Assembly (NCBI GenBank): GCA_026225395.1
Contig: JAMFSR010000012.1
Location: 30,371-94,370 of the forward strand
DNA: 64,000 bases
From: Granulicella sapmiensis
Lineage (GTDB): Bacteria; Acidobacteriota; Terriglobia; Terriglobales; Acidobacteriaceae
Direction: 5' to 3'
Positions 45,704-55,636 of this stretch are shown here, one piece after another. The notes under the pieces are model-generated. The model had not been told where the DNA came from. It saw only the letters and a list, made by a program, of their open reading frames with translations, and ran no database searches. Each line of letters starts with the position of its first letter. The first letter of the stretch is position 1. The translations under genes were made by a program, and so were the position numbers.

Positions 45704-46294
45704 ATGCCGGACGTATCGACCCGCGATCACCTGATCGAGATGGGGTTCAAACATATGCAGCAGTCCAGCTATAGCGCGAGCGGGCTCAGCGAGGTTCTGG
45801 CACTTGCAGGTCTCTCAAAGGGATCGTTCTATCATTACTTCTCCAGCAAAGAGGATTTCGGGGTCGCCATCCTTGAACGTTATCTCGATCAGGAGTCGGC
45901 GCGAGCATCCACCATGTTGCGCGCTTCCCGAACGTCTCCAATCAAACGTCTGCGAAAGTACTTTGAGGAACTCATCGGCATCTATGGCCCCAAGGGAGCG
46001 ATGGGCGGAGGCTGTCTGCTAGGCAATCTGAGCCAGGAGATGGCTAATCACAGCGACCGAATGCAACAGACAATGCAGGAGGGTTTCAAAATTTGGGAGG
46101 CCGCCGTGGGCAACACATTGCAGGAGGCTGTCTCGCGTGGTGAGTTGAGCCCCAAGGTCGACACAACGGAGATGGCCGCTTTCATTCTCAACAGCTACGA
46201 AGGGGCACTGCTCCGCGCGAAAGCCGACCGAAGTGAGACCGCTCTGCATCTGTTCCTACAAATGATCTTTGGAAGGTATCTGATCGCCGAATGA
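45704..46294 (+). CDS. TetR/AcrR family regulator, NemR-like
   Basis: 196 residues, AGGAGAGAG before ATG. The N-terminal HTH is DHLIEMGFKHMQQSSYSASGLSEVLALAGLSKGSFYHYFSSKEDF. The ligand domain has GGGCLLGNLSQEMA, with Cys104 at the place of the redox/electrophile-sensing Cys106 of E. coli NemR. It probably represses the divergent SDR gene and itself, releasing DNA when Cys104 is modified by reactive carbonyls, quinones or hypochlorous acid. That role is inference from the cysteine, the operator and the divergent layout. Confidence 0.9.
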   Translation: MPDVSTRDHLIEMGFKHMQQSSYSASGLSEVLALAGLSKGSFYHYFSSKEDFGVAILERYLDQESARASTMLRASRTSPIKRLRKYFEELIGIYGPKGAMGGGCLLGNLSQEMANHSDRMQQTMQEGFKIWEAAVGNTLQEAVSRGELSPKVDTTEMAAFILNSYEGALLRAKADRSETALHLFLQMIFGRYLIAE

Positions 46295-46335
46295 GTACCG
46301 ATATGTCGGCTTCCCGTCATCAGTCCGCTGCTTAT

Positions 46336-46824
46336 TCATTTCTTGGAGAGCAGAATGAGTGCCCAAAGTCCCGATGTCCATGCAAACAACTCGGCGATAA
46401 CCCGGAGCGGGCTCAATGCAGCCCATTTTCGTACCGTTCGGCGCAGGATGTTCCTGTCCATCTTCTCCGCTCGTTCGATTCTCCTCATCATTGTCGGAGC
46501 GAAGTAACTATACGTAGTAATGCTCTTCACCACGATCACCATCGCGGACGCGAACCAGATCGTTCGCAGCGAGCCGGTTTGTTGCCAAGCAAGATAGAGA
46601 TTGAACAACGCCAGCAGCATGGAAGCAGGCGAGACGAAAGGCCAGAAACGGCGTCCCGCCCCGGCTTGTCCAGACGATCTCAGCTTTATGCTCAGGGTTT
46701 GCGGGTCCGGATCGCGCGTCCAATTGGGATAGACCACGCGGGTTTCATAAAGTCCTCCGCCTATCCCGAGACTGACGGAAAAAATAAATAAGCTGAGGGA
46801 GAGTTGCTCACCAAATGCCGTCAT
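46336..46824 (-). CDS. DUF1772/anthrone-oxygenase-like membrane protein
   Basis: 162 residues from ATG at 46824, which has AGGGG seven bases upstream; ATG at 46842 would add six residues. Four hydrophobic segments: LSLSLFIFSVSLGIGGGLYE, ASMLLALFNLYLAW, TIWFASAMVIVVKSIT and VIAELFAWTSGLWALILL. The start GIGGGLYETRVVYPNWTRDP resembles the DUF1772 family, found with oxidoreductases and sometimes linked to anthrone oxygenation; the true function here is unknown. Divergent from a MarR gene with a perfect palindrome between, so likely its target. Confidence 0.78.
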   Translation of the reverse strand: MTAFGEQLSLSLFIFSVSLGIGGGLYETRVVYPNWTRDPDPQTLSIKLRSSGQAGAGRRFWPFVSPASMLLALFNLYLAWQQTGSLRTIWFASAMVIVVKSITTYSYFAPTMMRRIERAEKMDRNILRRTVRKWAALSPLRVIAELFAWTSGLWALILLSKK

Positions 46825-46866
46825 CAAGCCGCCCCTGTTCATCTCGGATGTAATACACTAATCGAA

Positions 46867-46885
46867 TAGTACGAATATCGTACTA
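46867..46885. promoter_or_regulatory. Perfect palindrome, probable MarR operator
   Basis: TAGTACGA-ATA-TCGTACTA, an 8+8 perfect inverted repeat with a 3-base spacer, exactly in the short gap between the divergent DUF1772-like and MarR genes and 19 bases before the MarR ATG. Size and symmetry suit a MarR dimer. Confidence 0.75.
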
Positions 46886-46903
46886 ACATGTAAAGGAGTT
46901 CGC

Positions 46904-47365
46904 ATGCCACATCCTGAGGGAGAAACATTCGAATTCCGGGAGTTCACGCTTCAAGTAGTCCGCCATCAACAGGCAATTGCGGATCGACTGGGAATTAACC
47001 TCACCGACTTCAAGTGCCTGGGGATACTTCATCGCAGAGGTGCGCTGACGCCCAAAGAACTTGTCGAAGAAATGGGTGTAAGCCCTGCGGCAATGACCAC
47101 CATCATCGACCGCCTTGAACAATCTGGCTTCGCGATGAGAAAAAGAGAGGGGCCGGACAGAAGAAGCTTTACTGTTCATGCCCGCGAGGAGAGTCACAAG
47201 GAGGTCACGATGCTCTATCAATCCTTGCAAGCAGCAGCAATCAAGCTGAACACCGACTATAGCGAACAGGAGTTGCGCCTGATCTTTGGATACCTGCAAA
47301 AAGCCAGTCATGTTTTGAACCACGCCACGAGCAAGCTTTTGCGACGGCCTCTGGATGAATCCTGA
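46904..47365 (+). CDS. MarR family transcriptional regulator
   Basis: 153 residues with AAGGAG before ATG. Winged helix: LTDFKCLGILHRRGALTPKELVEEMGVSPAAMTTIIDRLEQSGFAMRKREGPDRRSFTVHA, where the wing is REGPDRRSF. Flanking helices form the dimer interface. It is the likely repressor of itself and of the divergent membrane protein gene through the palindrome at 46867-46885. No cysteine is in the expected sensor position, so a small-molecule ligand is more likely than a redox signal. Confidence 0.92.
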   Translation: MPHPEGETFEFREFTLQVVRHQQAIADRLGINLTDFKCLGILHRRGALTPKELVEEMGVSPAAMTTIIDRLEQSGFAMRKREGPDRRSFTVHAREESHKEVTMLYQSLQAAAIKLNTDYSEQELRLIFGYLQKASHVLNHATSKLLRRPLDES

Positions 47366-47370
47366 TATGT

Positions 47371-47408
47371 CGGCTTCTCGGTAGTGACCCATACCCGACG
47401 AGAAGCCG
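47371..47408. terminator. Bidirectional hairpin between marR and SDR
   Basis: A perfect 10-bp inverted repeat CGGCTTCTCG / CGAGAAGCCG with an 18-base loop, between the convergent marR and SDR genes. A TTCTCT tract follows on the plus strand. Confidence 0.5.
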
Positions 47409-47410
47409 CC

Positions 47411-47433
47411 TTCTCTATCCTCTACACTCTGCC
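47411..47433. repeat. Purine-rich 3'-end repeat, copy after the SDR gene
   Basis: On the minus strand GGCAGAGTGTAGAGGATAGA, then GAA, beginning one base after the SDR stop codon. It is nearly identical to the copy after wzi (29793) and related to those at hpf and uxs. Confidence 0.75.
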
Positions 47434-47434
47434 G

Positions 47435-48172
47435 TTACAGCCCCAGCCCACCATCCACCACCATCAACTGCCCCGTAATAAAGTGCGGCGCCGTCGCAAA
47501 GAACAACACAGCCGCTGCGACATCCTCCACCCGCCCATTGCGCTGCATCGGCGTCTTCTCCGCAAAGTGTTCGTAAGCCGCGCTCACTTCACCCCACACG
47601 ATCATCCCCGGCGCCACGCAGTTCACGCTGATCTCCGGTGCCCACGCCTTCGCCATTGTGTGCGAAAGCATGTGCAGCGCCGCCTTCGACGTACAGTAGT
47701 GCGCATGCGTCGCCCACGGATGAATCCCACCCAGCGATCCGATGTTCACAATCCGCCCGCGCCTCGCCTTCAGAATCCCATGCGCCGCCTTCGCTACAAG
47801 AAACGGTCCACGCGTGTTGGTCTCATACATCGCATCCCACTCGGCGACGGAGATCTCCTCCAGCGCCACGGTCTCAAACGCGCCCGCGTTGTTCACCAGG
47901 ATGTCGAGCCCATGCATCAGCTTTTCAGCCTCATCGACGGCCGCCTTCACGCTCGCCTCATCACGTACATCGCACGCCAGCGCATACGCTTTCACACCGA
48001 TCGCCTTAAGATCGGCAACCGTCTGCTCCGCCTCAAACTCTGATCCGCGATACGTAATCGTGACGTCCGCACCGGCCTCTGCCAGCGCCAGCGCCAGCCC
48101 GCGGCCAATCCGCTTCGCGCCACCGGTAACCAGCGCGCGCTTCCCCGCCAGAGGCTTTTCAGAGCTCATCAC
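47435..48172 (-). CDS. SDR family oxidoreductase, pteridine-reductase-like
   Basis: 245 residues. The cofactor motif TGGAKRIGRGLALALAEAGADVTITYRGS (TGGxKRIG, as in FolM/PTR1 proteins), NNAG in DILVNNAGAFETVAL, the catalytic YxxxK in HYCTSKAALHML, and VNCVAPGMIVWGE are clear. The C-terminus FITGQLMVVDGGLGL is intact. FolM-type enzymes reduce dihydrobiopterin or dihydrofolate with NADPH; the assignment to pteridines rests on the KRIG motif only. The start overlaps the end of the upstream secreted-protein gene by four bases. Confidence 0.88.
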   Translation of the reverse strand: MMSSEKPLAGKRALVTGGAKRIGRGLALALAEAGADVTITYRGSEFEAEQTVADLKAIGVKAYALACDVRDEASVKAAVDEAEKLMHGLDILVNNAGAFETVALEEISVAEWDAMYETNTRGPFLVAKAAHGILKARRGRIVNIGSLGGIHPWATHAHYCTSKAALHMLSHTMAKAWAPEISVNCVAPGMIVWGEVSAAYEHFAEKTPMQRNGRVEDVAAAVLFFATAPHFITGQLMVVDGGLGL

Positions 48173-48726
48173 TTCGGCGTGATTCCCGGCTGCGCCGCCG
48201 GAGCCGTGTCCGTCTGCATCGTCGGCGGAGCATTGGTCGGTCCCAGCGCAGGCTTTGCACGTTCCTGGACGCCCGGCTGCACCGGTGCAGCTTTACCCTC
48301 ATTGTCCTGATACTGCGAAACCTGCGCCTGCGGCCGCTTCAGCTTCACCGTAATCAGCTTGTCCGCATCCGTCACATCGAACTCATCGGCAAACGTCGAA
48401 TAACCATTCGCGAAAACCTGCACCGTCACATGGCTTCCCGCTTCGATGAAGTCCATCGTCGCATCGCCCTGGCCGTTCGTCTTCACTTCCATGTTCCCGG
48501 TATCTTTCCCGTCCTTCACCGCATGGAAGATCACCGCGACATTCTCCATCGCGTGTCCATTGAAAGCCTTCTGTACGGACACAACAATATGCGCCGTCGC
48601 CGGCGGAGGCGTGTACTTGCGCCCATGCGCTTGCTGCTGGGCAGAAAGAACGGAAAGCGACAAAAGACAAGTCAGCCCGGCACCAAGAAAACCACGGGCC
48701 CGAAGGCTGGAAGAAACGGAGGTCAT
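48169..48726 (-). CDS. Secreted protein with carboxypeptidase-regulatory-like fold
   Basis: 185 residues. Signal peptide FLGAGLTCLLSLSVLSAQQ. The middle (HIVVSVQKAFNGHAMENVAVIFHAV, then KTNGQGDATMDFIEAGSHVTVQVFANGYSTFADEFDV) looks like a transthyretin-type beta sandwich, as in carboxypeptidase-like regulatory domains. The C-terminal 50 residues are Pro/Gln/Ala-rich and disordered. Function unknown; such domains often bind other envelope proteins. It is upstream of, and translationally coupled (four-base overlap) to, the SDR gene. Confidence 0.78.
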   Translation of the reverse strand: MTSVSSSLRARGFLGAGLTCLLSLSVLSAQQQAHGRKYTPPPATAHIVVSVQKAFNGHAMENVAVIFHAVKDGKDTGNMEVKTNGQGDATMDFIEAGSHVTVQVFANGYSTFADEFDVTDADKLITVKLKRPQAQVSQYQDNEGKAAPVQPGVQERAKPALGPTNAPPTMQTDTAPAAQPGITPK

Positions 48727-48935
48727 GTCCGCAATTTTAGCGCGTTACAACCAGCTTTGGCTTGATCACGAGCACCACGAAAAAAGTGCGGGCCGAAATT
48801 TTCAAGTCCGCCGCTAACTCCTTATTCCTGCGGACTTTGCGAGTTTTTACGGGGGAGGGGGAGGTCAACCACCATTAGCCCACTCACAGCTCTCCGATAT
48901 CTGCGCGCAATTCACTCATATTTCACAGTAAGGCG

Positions 48936-48964
48936 TTGACTCCTTCCGCCGGTTGGCATACATT
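48936..48964 (+). promoter_or_regulatory. Sigma-70-type promoter of groSL
   Basis: TTGACT (48936-48941), 17-base spacer, TACATT (48959-48964). The -10 overlaps the first base pair of the CIRCE element, so HrcA binding would block it. Confidence 0.75.
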
Positions 48965-48989
48965 AGCAGTCGGCAGTTGAGAGTGCCAA
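48963..48989 (+). promoter_or_regulatory. CIRCE element (HrcA operator) of groSL
   Basis: TTAGCAGTC - N9 - GAGTGCCAA. The consensus is TTAGCACTC-N9-GAGTGCTAA; each arm differs by one base. It lies 36 bases before the groS start, the normal place for control by the heat-shock repressor HrcA. Confidence 0.9.
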
Positions 48990-49025
48990 ATCCTCTCGAT
49001 CAGCACTAAGGAGAACTCAAAGAAC

Positions 49026-49325
49026 ATGGCATCCACTACGTTCACACCGTTGCATGACCGCATCCTCGTCAAGCGTATCGAAGAGGGCGAGAGCATCCGC
49101 GGCGGCATCATCATCCCCGATTCCGCCAAAGAAAAGCCCCAGTCCGGCGAAGTTGTCTCCGTCGGCAAAGGCAAGTCCAACGACGAAGGCAAGGTCTTCC
49201 CGCTCGACGTCAAGGCTGGCGACACGGTTCTCTTCGGCAAGTACTCCGGCACCGAGATCAAGCTCGACGGCGAAGAGTTCCTCATCATGCGCGAAGAAGA
49301 AGTCCTCGGCATCCTCAAAAAGTAG
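49026..49325 (+). CDS. groS: Co-chaperonin GroES
   Basis: 99 residues: [45 protein letters not shown] is the standard GroES beginning, with the mobile loop ([13 protein letters not shown]) that docks on Gro[34 protein letters not shown] completes it. GroES caps the GroEL ring during folding. It is first in the groSL operon behind a CIRCE-controlled promoter; AAGGAGA lies upstream of the start. Confidence 0.98.
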   Translation: MASTTFTPLHDRILVKRIEEGESIRGGIIIPDSAKEKPQSGEVVSVGKGKSNDEGKVFPLDVKAGDTVLFGKYSGTEIKLDGEEFLIMREEEVLGILKK

Positions 49326-49436
49326 TCCTTCGCGGACGGCGAGATGCGGCTATGCCGCAAAGGCCACCGCACAATCCGGAAGGGCACGGCTTCAGCCGGG
49401 CCACAAAGAAATCTTTTTATAATCCGGGGGCTTTAG

Positions 49437-51128
<1,692 letters not shown>

Positions 51129-51141
51129 ACCCTCAACCAAT

Positions 51142-51182
51142 ATGCAAAAAGGCCCCCGGAAACTCCGGGGGCCTTTTTGCAT
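51142..51182 (+). terminator. Intrinsic terminator of groSL
   Basis: A perfect 19-bp inverted repeat (51142-51160 / 51164-51182, loop AAC) with core GGCCCCCGGA and a T5 run on the far side. Strong in both directions. Confidence 0.92.
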
Positions 51183-51290
51183 ATAAAGTGGTGCAATTTG
51201 GTCGAAATTCTGGTGCGTTTTTATGGACCGTTTGTGGTGACGCGTGGTGATTTTTAACTTTTTGTGGTGTCCAGCAAACTTGACATCCGG

Positions 51291-52247
51291 TTACTGGAGA
51301 TCGACGCCGGGATGGACGCCGTCCGGCGCGTGAATCTTGATACCGGGCTGGCTTGTCTTCAGCTTGAACCTCTCCAGGGTGTCATTTTTCTCGCGAGCGG
51401 CGTCGGCCATAAAGGTGATCGTGTAGCTCTCGGAGATGTCCTTGCTGAACTCCTTGAGGAAGGGCTGCAGCGATACGGGGTTGCCGATTCCCTGCCACAG
51501 CGATTCACCACCAGTTGCCTGCGTGACCTGGCTCAGATAGTTCTGTCCGCTCATAGCAGCGCCGCGAACGCCGCGATAGCCAGCGTCTGCGTAGGCGATA
51601 GCATAGACGGCAACGCCGGCGCGTTGAGCATCTTCCTGGGCGGTCTGCACGTAGGGACTGTCCTGATTCAACGGCGAGGTGCTGCCGTTATAGGGATCCA
51701 CGCCGTTGGTCAACAGCAGCGCAAAGCGTGGGCCGGGCTGGTTGGAGGGCCAGTGCTTCACGAACTCCGACAGGCAGAAGTAGGGGCTCGCGCTTACGCC
51801 ACCGGAAGAGATCGGGAGCCGCAATGTGTCGGACACTGCCGCGTGATCGGTGGAGAAGCCGCCATCTTTGGACGGAACGTAGACTTCACCGTTGCGCATG
51901 TAGCCAACCAACACCTGCATGCCCGGCGGCAGACTATTGATGAAGCTCACGAGGTCAGACAGCTGATTGCCAAAGCTTGAGCGGAGACCGTCGTCGATCA
52001 GAATCGCGACCTGCGCATTGTGCCCGCCGATCGGCTTCACGCTGGTTATCGGCATGGACTTGCCGTTGAGCTGCAACGTGAGCATTGCGGGGTTCAAGGG
52101 CTCTTCGCTCTTGGATTGGACGTTGATGAGCGCCGTGGTCGTTACTGGGCCTTCGGGCACAAGTTCCTGTGCCAGGGCCGGAAAAACGCAGCCCATGGCG
52201 ATGGAGGCCAATGTGGTTGCAAAAAGTGCGCGTCGTGTGACAGACAT
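51291..52247 (-). CDS. Secreted VWA-like domain protein
   Basis: 318 residues from ATG at 52247 (AAGGGA six bases before); a GTG at 52265 would add six. Signal peptide ALFATTLASIAMGCVFPALAQ. The body resembles a VWA domain: AQVAILIDDGLRSSFGNQLSDLVSFINSLPPGMQVLVGYM and RFALLLTNGVDPYNG. The MIDAS DxSxS motif is replaced by DDGLRSS, so metal binding is doubtful. The C-terminal part (SYTITFMADAAREKNDTLERFKLKTSQPGIKIHAPDGV) parallels the end of acidobacterial VWFA-related proteins. Role unknown; convergent with groSL. Confidence 0.8.
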   Translation of the reverse strand: MSVTRRALFATTLASIAMGCVFPALAQELVPEGPVTTTALINVQSKSEEPLNPAMLTLQLNGKSMPITSVKPIGGHNAQVAILIDDGLRSSFGNQLSDLVSFINSLPPGMQVLVGYMRNGEVYVPSKDGGFSTDHAAVSDTLRLPISSGGVSASPYFCLSEFVKHWPSNQPGPRFALLLTNGVDPYNGSTSPLNQDSPYVQTAQEDAQRAGVAVYAIAYADAGYRGVRGAAMSGQNYLSQVTQATGGESLWQGIGNPVSLQPFLKEFSKDISESYTITFMADAAREKNDTLERFKLKTSQPGIKIHAPDGVHPGVDLQ

Positions 52248-52396
52248 ATAATTTCCCTTCTTCACTCCACCTCTTTAGACGGTGCGGAGTCATCTACGGT
52301 TGCGGCAACTCTTCGCGGCGAGCCGGGTTTAAATGTAATAAGAATCCCTACAAATGAAGACAATTCGCATGCCAATCCTACGCTTGCGGCCGCTTG

Positions 52397-54880
52397 TCAG
52401 TCGCCGCCGATTCGGAGTTTGAGGCCGGTGCGGAAGGTTAGAGGCAGAGCTGGGAAGCCAATTGGGCCGATATGCTGGTTGTTGAGCAGATTGTCGAATT
52501 GGGCGAAGAGGGTGAGGCCGTGTTTCCAGGCGTAGGTTCCACCGAGATCCAGCTTCGCGTAGCCAAAGTCCAGATCGCGGTTCGGCAGAAGAAGGGTATT
52601 TCCGCCGTTGAGGTCGGAGAAATCCAGAAACGTTGAGTCGTCGCTGCGGCTGGCCATGGCGCCTTTGAGAGCAAGCGAAATCCTGCGGTGCATGTACTGC
52701 ATATCGAAGTAGCCGGTGTTTGGCGAGCGGCGAAAGGGCCTTGCACCGACCAAGGGGCTTTCCGCGCCGATAGCGATGCCCGGTAGACTGGGATTCGTCG
52801 TTGGGGTGCCCTGGTTCGCTGCTACGGCATCGGACGCGAAGGACTGGATGACTTTGGTGTCGAGATGGGTATATCCACCGCGAAGCAGAAAGTTGGCCGT
52901 AGGATGCCAGAGCAGTCCGGTCTCCTCGCCTTGCGCGGCAAAGGCGAGCGAGTTGAGGTAGCCCTCGAAGACGGAAGGCAGATTGAGACCGAAGTACTGC
53001 AAGAGAGCGGTGCTGTCCACGCCTTCGAGCTGGCGGTCGAATACGTTGTGAAAGTAGCCGGCTTTGAGTGTGAGCTTTTCGCCGAAGATGTTCTGGTCGA
53101 CGCCGATGTCATACGTGCGTGAGCGCTGCGCCGCCTGTGGGCCTATATGATAGCGCGAGATATCAGCTGTATCGCCGACAGCGAGAAGCTGCGTGTAGAG
53201 GCTTTCTTCTTCGATAGCGAGTGTGGGTTCCTGCACGCCGGTTGCGGCGTTTACACGAATGCGTGTGCCATGGAAGGCCTTGCCTGAAGGACGGACGGGG
53301 ACGTAGGCCAAGCCGATCTTTGGCGTTCCTGCGATGCCGTATAAGTGGTTTTTCTCAAACGCACCACCGGCAGAGTAAAACAGCCGGTTCCAGAACTCGC
53401 CCTGAAACTGCAGGTTGTATTCGAAGTTGGATCGCTGTGTCTTCTCGTGCTCGGCGAACTCCGCGAAGTTGAAGCTGCCTCGCTCGTTGTCATAACGAAA
53501 TCCGAAGAGGCCGATGAAGTGTGGCGAGAAGCTGTAGTCGGTCTGGTAGTAGAGCTGGTCGCGGTTGGAGTCCTGGTCTTCGTTGCCGGTAACGAAGTCG
53601 GTCTGCCCCGTTGCCTTATATCCATTGGCTCCGCGAATGGTCACTACGTTGCCGAAGTACTCGGTAAATCCGCCTGAGGTTACAGGTGTACCGATGTTGT
53701 TGAATTGCTTCTCCTGCTCGCGCTTGCGCGCGATGCCGTAGCGGAGAAGATTGTGCCAGTTGCCTTTGTAACGATTCTCGATGGTGAGGCCGGAGTACAG
53801 ATCCTGGTCCGCCTGCTTGGCATCATTTGAGATACCGAAGAAATCGTGCGCGCCGGGCAGGCCGCTTGCTGAATCCGCATTGCGAAGGGTGAAACGCACC
53901 AGCGTGTTGCCGTTGATGTTGTATCCGAGATTGATGGCCGAGGTGACGGAGTGGAAGCGGTCGTTCTGAAGGGCGTTCGATGTATCGAATCGAGAGAAGA
54001 TGCCGTAGTAATCGAGACGGCTCAGCGTTCCGCCGATGGCTGCTTCATTGCGCCAGGTGTGTAGATTTCCGGCGTCGCCGGAGTAGTCGAGAACGGGCTT
54101 CAGCGTTGTGCCGCGCGGTGTTTCGAGGGTGATGACACCGGCGCCGGCGTCGGTTCCGTACATGGCGGAGTTTGGCCCGCGGTATATCTCCACTTTGCTG
54201 ACAGCGGTTGAGCTTACGGTGCCGAAGTCGAACGAGCCACCTACATCGTCGGCTGGGATGCCATCGATCAAGACGAGGTTTGCGGTTGAGTTGCCGCCGC
54301 GGAGAAAGAGGCTGGTAACGCCGCCGGTCTGGCCTGTTTGAACGAGGAAGGCGCCGGGCGTCTGGCGCATCTCGTCGCTGACGCCGACGTCCAGCGCGAA
54401 CAGATCGCCGGGGATCACGTTGACCGGAGCGGTGAGCTGCGGGAGCGGCGTGGGGATGCCGGTGGCGCTGACGGAGATATCCTGGCGGACGGTGTTGCCG
54501 GCGAGAACGACATCCTGCTCGATCACATCGGTATCGCCCGAGTAGAAGTCGTGGCCGATGGCGGGGAGGTATCCTGCGGCTGAGCCGAGGAGTGTGAAGC
54601 GGCCTGCGTGCGCGTCGCGGATTTCGAAGGCGCCGTCGGGGCCGGCGTAGGCGAAGGCTTCCATCTTGCCGGCTTCAATGAGCTGGATGCGGGCATTCGG
54701 AACGGGCTTGCCGAGGGCGTCGGTGGCGTGGCCGCGCACGACGACGGCGTGAGCCGCCGTTTGGAGTGCGGCGAAGAGCAGGAAGGCCGTGGCGCGGCGG
54801 CTGATTGTGGGTAACGCCAGGAAGGGCGACATCGTTCTGGGTTTGACGTTGCCGAATGCGATTTGCGGGGATTCAGTCAC
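52397..54880 (-). CDS. TonB-dependent outer membrane receptor with carboxypeptidase-regulatory N-domain
   Basis: 827 residues from GTG at 54880; Met17 (54832) is an alternative that places the signal peptide (TAFLLFAALQTAAHA) nearer the start. A transthyretin-like domain (VVRGHATDALGKPVPNARIQLIEAG) is followed by the plug: ISVSATGIPTPLPQLTAPVNVI, LFLRGGNSTANLVLIDGIPADDVGGSFDFGTVSSTAVSKVEIYRGPNSAMYGTDAGAGVI. The barrel continues to TFRTGLKLRIGGD. The plug resembles BtuB/vitamin-type receptors; the substrate is not known. No riboswitch is evident upstream. Divergent from a LuxR-type gene. Confidence 0.9.
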   Translation of the reverse strand: MTESPQIAFGNVKPRTMSPFLALPTISRRATAFLLFAALQTAAHAVVVRGHATDALGKPVPNARIQLIEAGKMEAFAYAGPDGAFEIRDAHAGRFTLLGSAAGYLPAIGHDFYSGDTDVIEQDVVLAGNTVRQDISVSATGIPTPLPQLTAPVNVIPGDLFALDVGVSDEMRQTPGAFLVQTGQTGGVTSLFLRGGNSTANLVLIDGIPADDVGGSFDFGTVSSTAVSKVEIYRGPNSAMYGTDAGAGVITLETPRGTTLKPVLDYSGDAGNLHTWRNEAAIGGTLSRLDYYGIFSRFDTSNALQNDRFHSVTSAINLGYNINGNTLVRFTLRNADSASGLPGAHDFFGISNDAKQADQDLYSGLTIENRYKGNWHNLLRYGIARKREQEKQFNNIGTPVTSGGFTEYFGNVVTIRGANGYKATGQTDFVTGNEDQDSNRDQLYYQTDYSFSPHFIGLFGFRYDNERGSFNFAEFAEHEKTQRSNFEYNLQFQGEFWNRLFYSAGGAFEKNHLYGIAGTPKIGLAYVPVRPSGKAFHGTRIRVNAATGVQEPTLAIEEESLYTQLLAVGDTADISRYHIGPQAAQRSRTYDIGVDQNIFGEKLTLKAGYFHNVFDRQLEGVDSTALLQYFGLNLPSVFEGYLNSLAFAAQGEETGLLWHPTANFLLRGGYTHLDTKVIQSFASDAVAANQGTPTTNPSLPGIAIGAESPLVGARPFRRSPNTGYFDMQYMHRRISLALKGAMASRSDDSTFLDFSDLNGGNTLLLPNRDLDFGYAKLDLGGTYAWKHGLTLFAQFDNLLNNQHIGPIGFPALPLTFRTGLKLRIGGD

Positions 54881-54993
54881 TAGGTTTTAGTCTGAGCGCT
54901 GGGCGGTACGCGAGTCAAAAACATCGCATGCGTGCTGCCTGGTGCGGGGCTGGCCCCGGCATGGGCCAGGGCAGTAGAATCCAGCCAACCGAC

Positions 54994-55470
54994 ATGAAGC
55001 GCAAGGTCTCCAGTCACGCAATTCGCCATGTCCTTATTCTGGGCCTCGTCGGGGGCGTGCTCATCGCCATCCTCCGCTGGTCCGAGTACCGGTTCCTGGT
55101 CATCGAGCACTCCTTCGAGATCTACGCCGCGCTCGTCGCGATCATCTTCGCGGCGTTTGGCATCTGGCTCGGGATCAGGCTCACCAAGCCGCGCGAAACG
55201 ATCGTCCTGCGGGAAGTCCTTGTCCCGGCCGATGCGCCGGGCCCTTTTACCCTCAACCAGCCTCAGCTGGACGCGCTCGGCATCACGCCGCGCGAGCTTG
55301 AAATCCTGAGCCTGATCGCCCAGGGCCTGAGCAACCGCGAGATCGCCGAGCGCCTTTTCGTTAGCGAGAACACCGTGAAGACGCATTGCAGCCGGGCCTT
55401 CGACAAGCTGGGTGCGCGGCGGCGGACACAGGCTGTCCAGATGGGCAAAGAACTGGGCATCCTGCCCTGA
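54994..55470 (+). CDS. Membrane-anchored LuxR-type helix-turn-helix protein
   Basis: 158 residues. Two membrane helices, VLILGLVGGVLIAILRW and FEIYAALVAIIFAAFGIWLGI, take the place of a receiver or ligand domain. The C-terminus LTPRELEILSLIAQGLSNREIAERLFVSENTVKTHCSRAFDKLGARRRTQAVQMGKELGIL is a complete GerE/LuxR DNA-binding domain. This is a one-component regulator tied to the cytoplasmic membrane. The DUF4199 membrane protein gene follows in the same direction and is the likely partner or target. ATG at 54994 is chosen because upstream residues have no conserved character. Confidence 0.88.
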   Translation: MKRKVSSHAIRHVLILGLVGGVLIAILRWSEYRFLVIEHSFEIYAALVAIIFAAFGIWLGIRLTKPRETIVLREVLVPADAPGPFTLNQPQLDALGITPRELEILSLIAQGLSNREIAERLFVSENTVKTHCSRAFDKLGARRRTQAVQMGKELGILP

Positions 55471-55636
55471 AGTGGAAGTCATGCAGGAGTTCCGTTCCGG
55501 GCTATGATGGTTTGGTTCGTGGGTCACCCAAAGTATGATTTCCTGCATCTGGCGCTAAAATCACCCAAAAGCATGACGACAAACATCGCCTGCGTCCCGC
55601 AAAGTGACTTCAGTTCAACCCCCCAGGAGCCTCACC

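Noticed and set aside
46304..47377. Shared 14-mer GATATGTCGGCTTC just after both the tetR and marR genes
   Set aside because: A few shared 14-mers are expected by chance in 64 kb; only the position is suggestive.
54881..54993. Cobalamin riboswitch before the TonB receptor gene
   Set aside because: A GC-rich inverted repeat (CTGGCCC/GGGCCAG) is present, but the B12-box and other conserved blocks are not recognisable.
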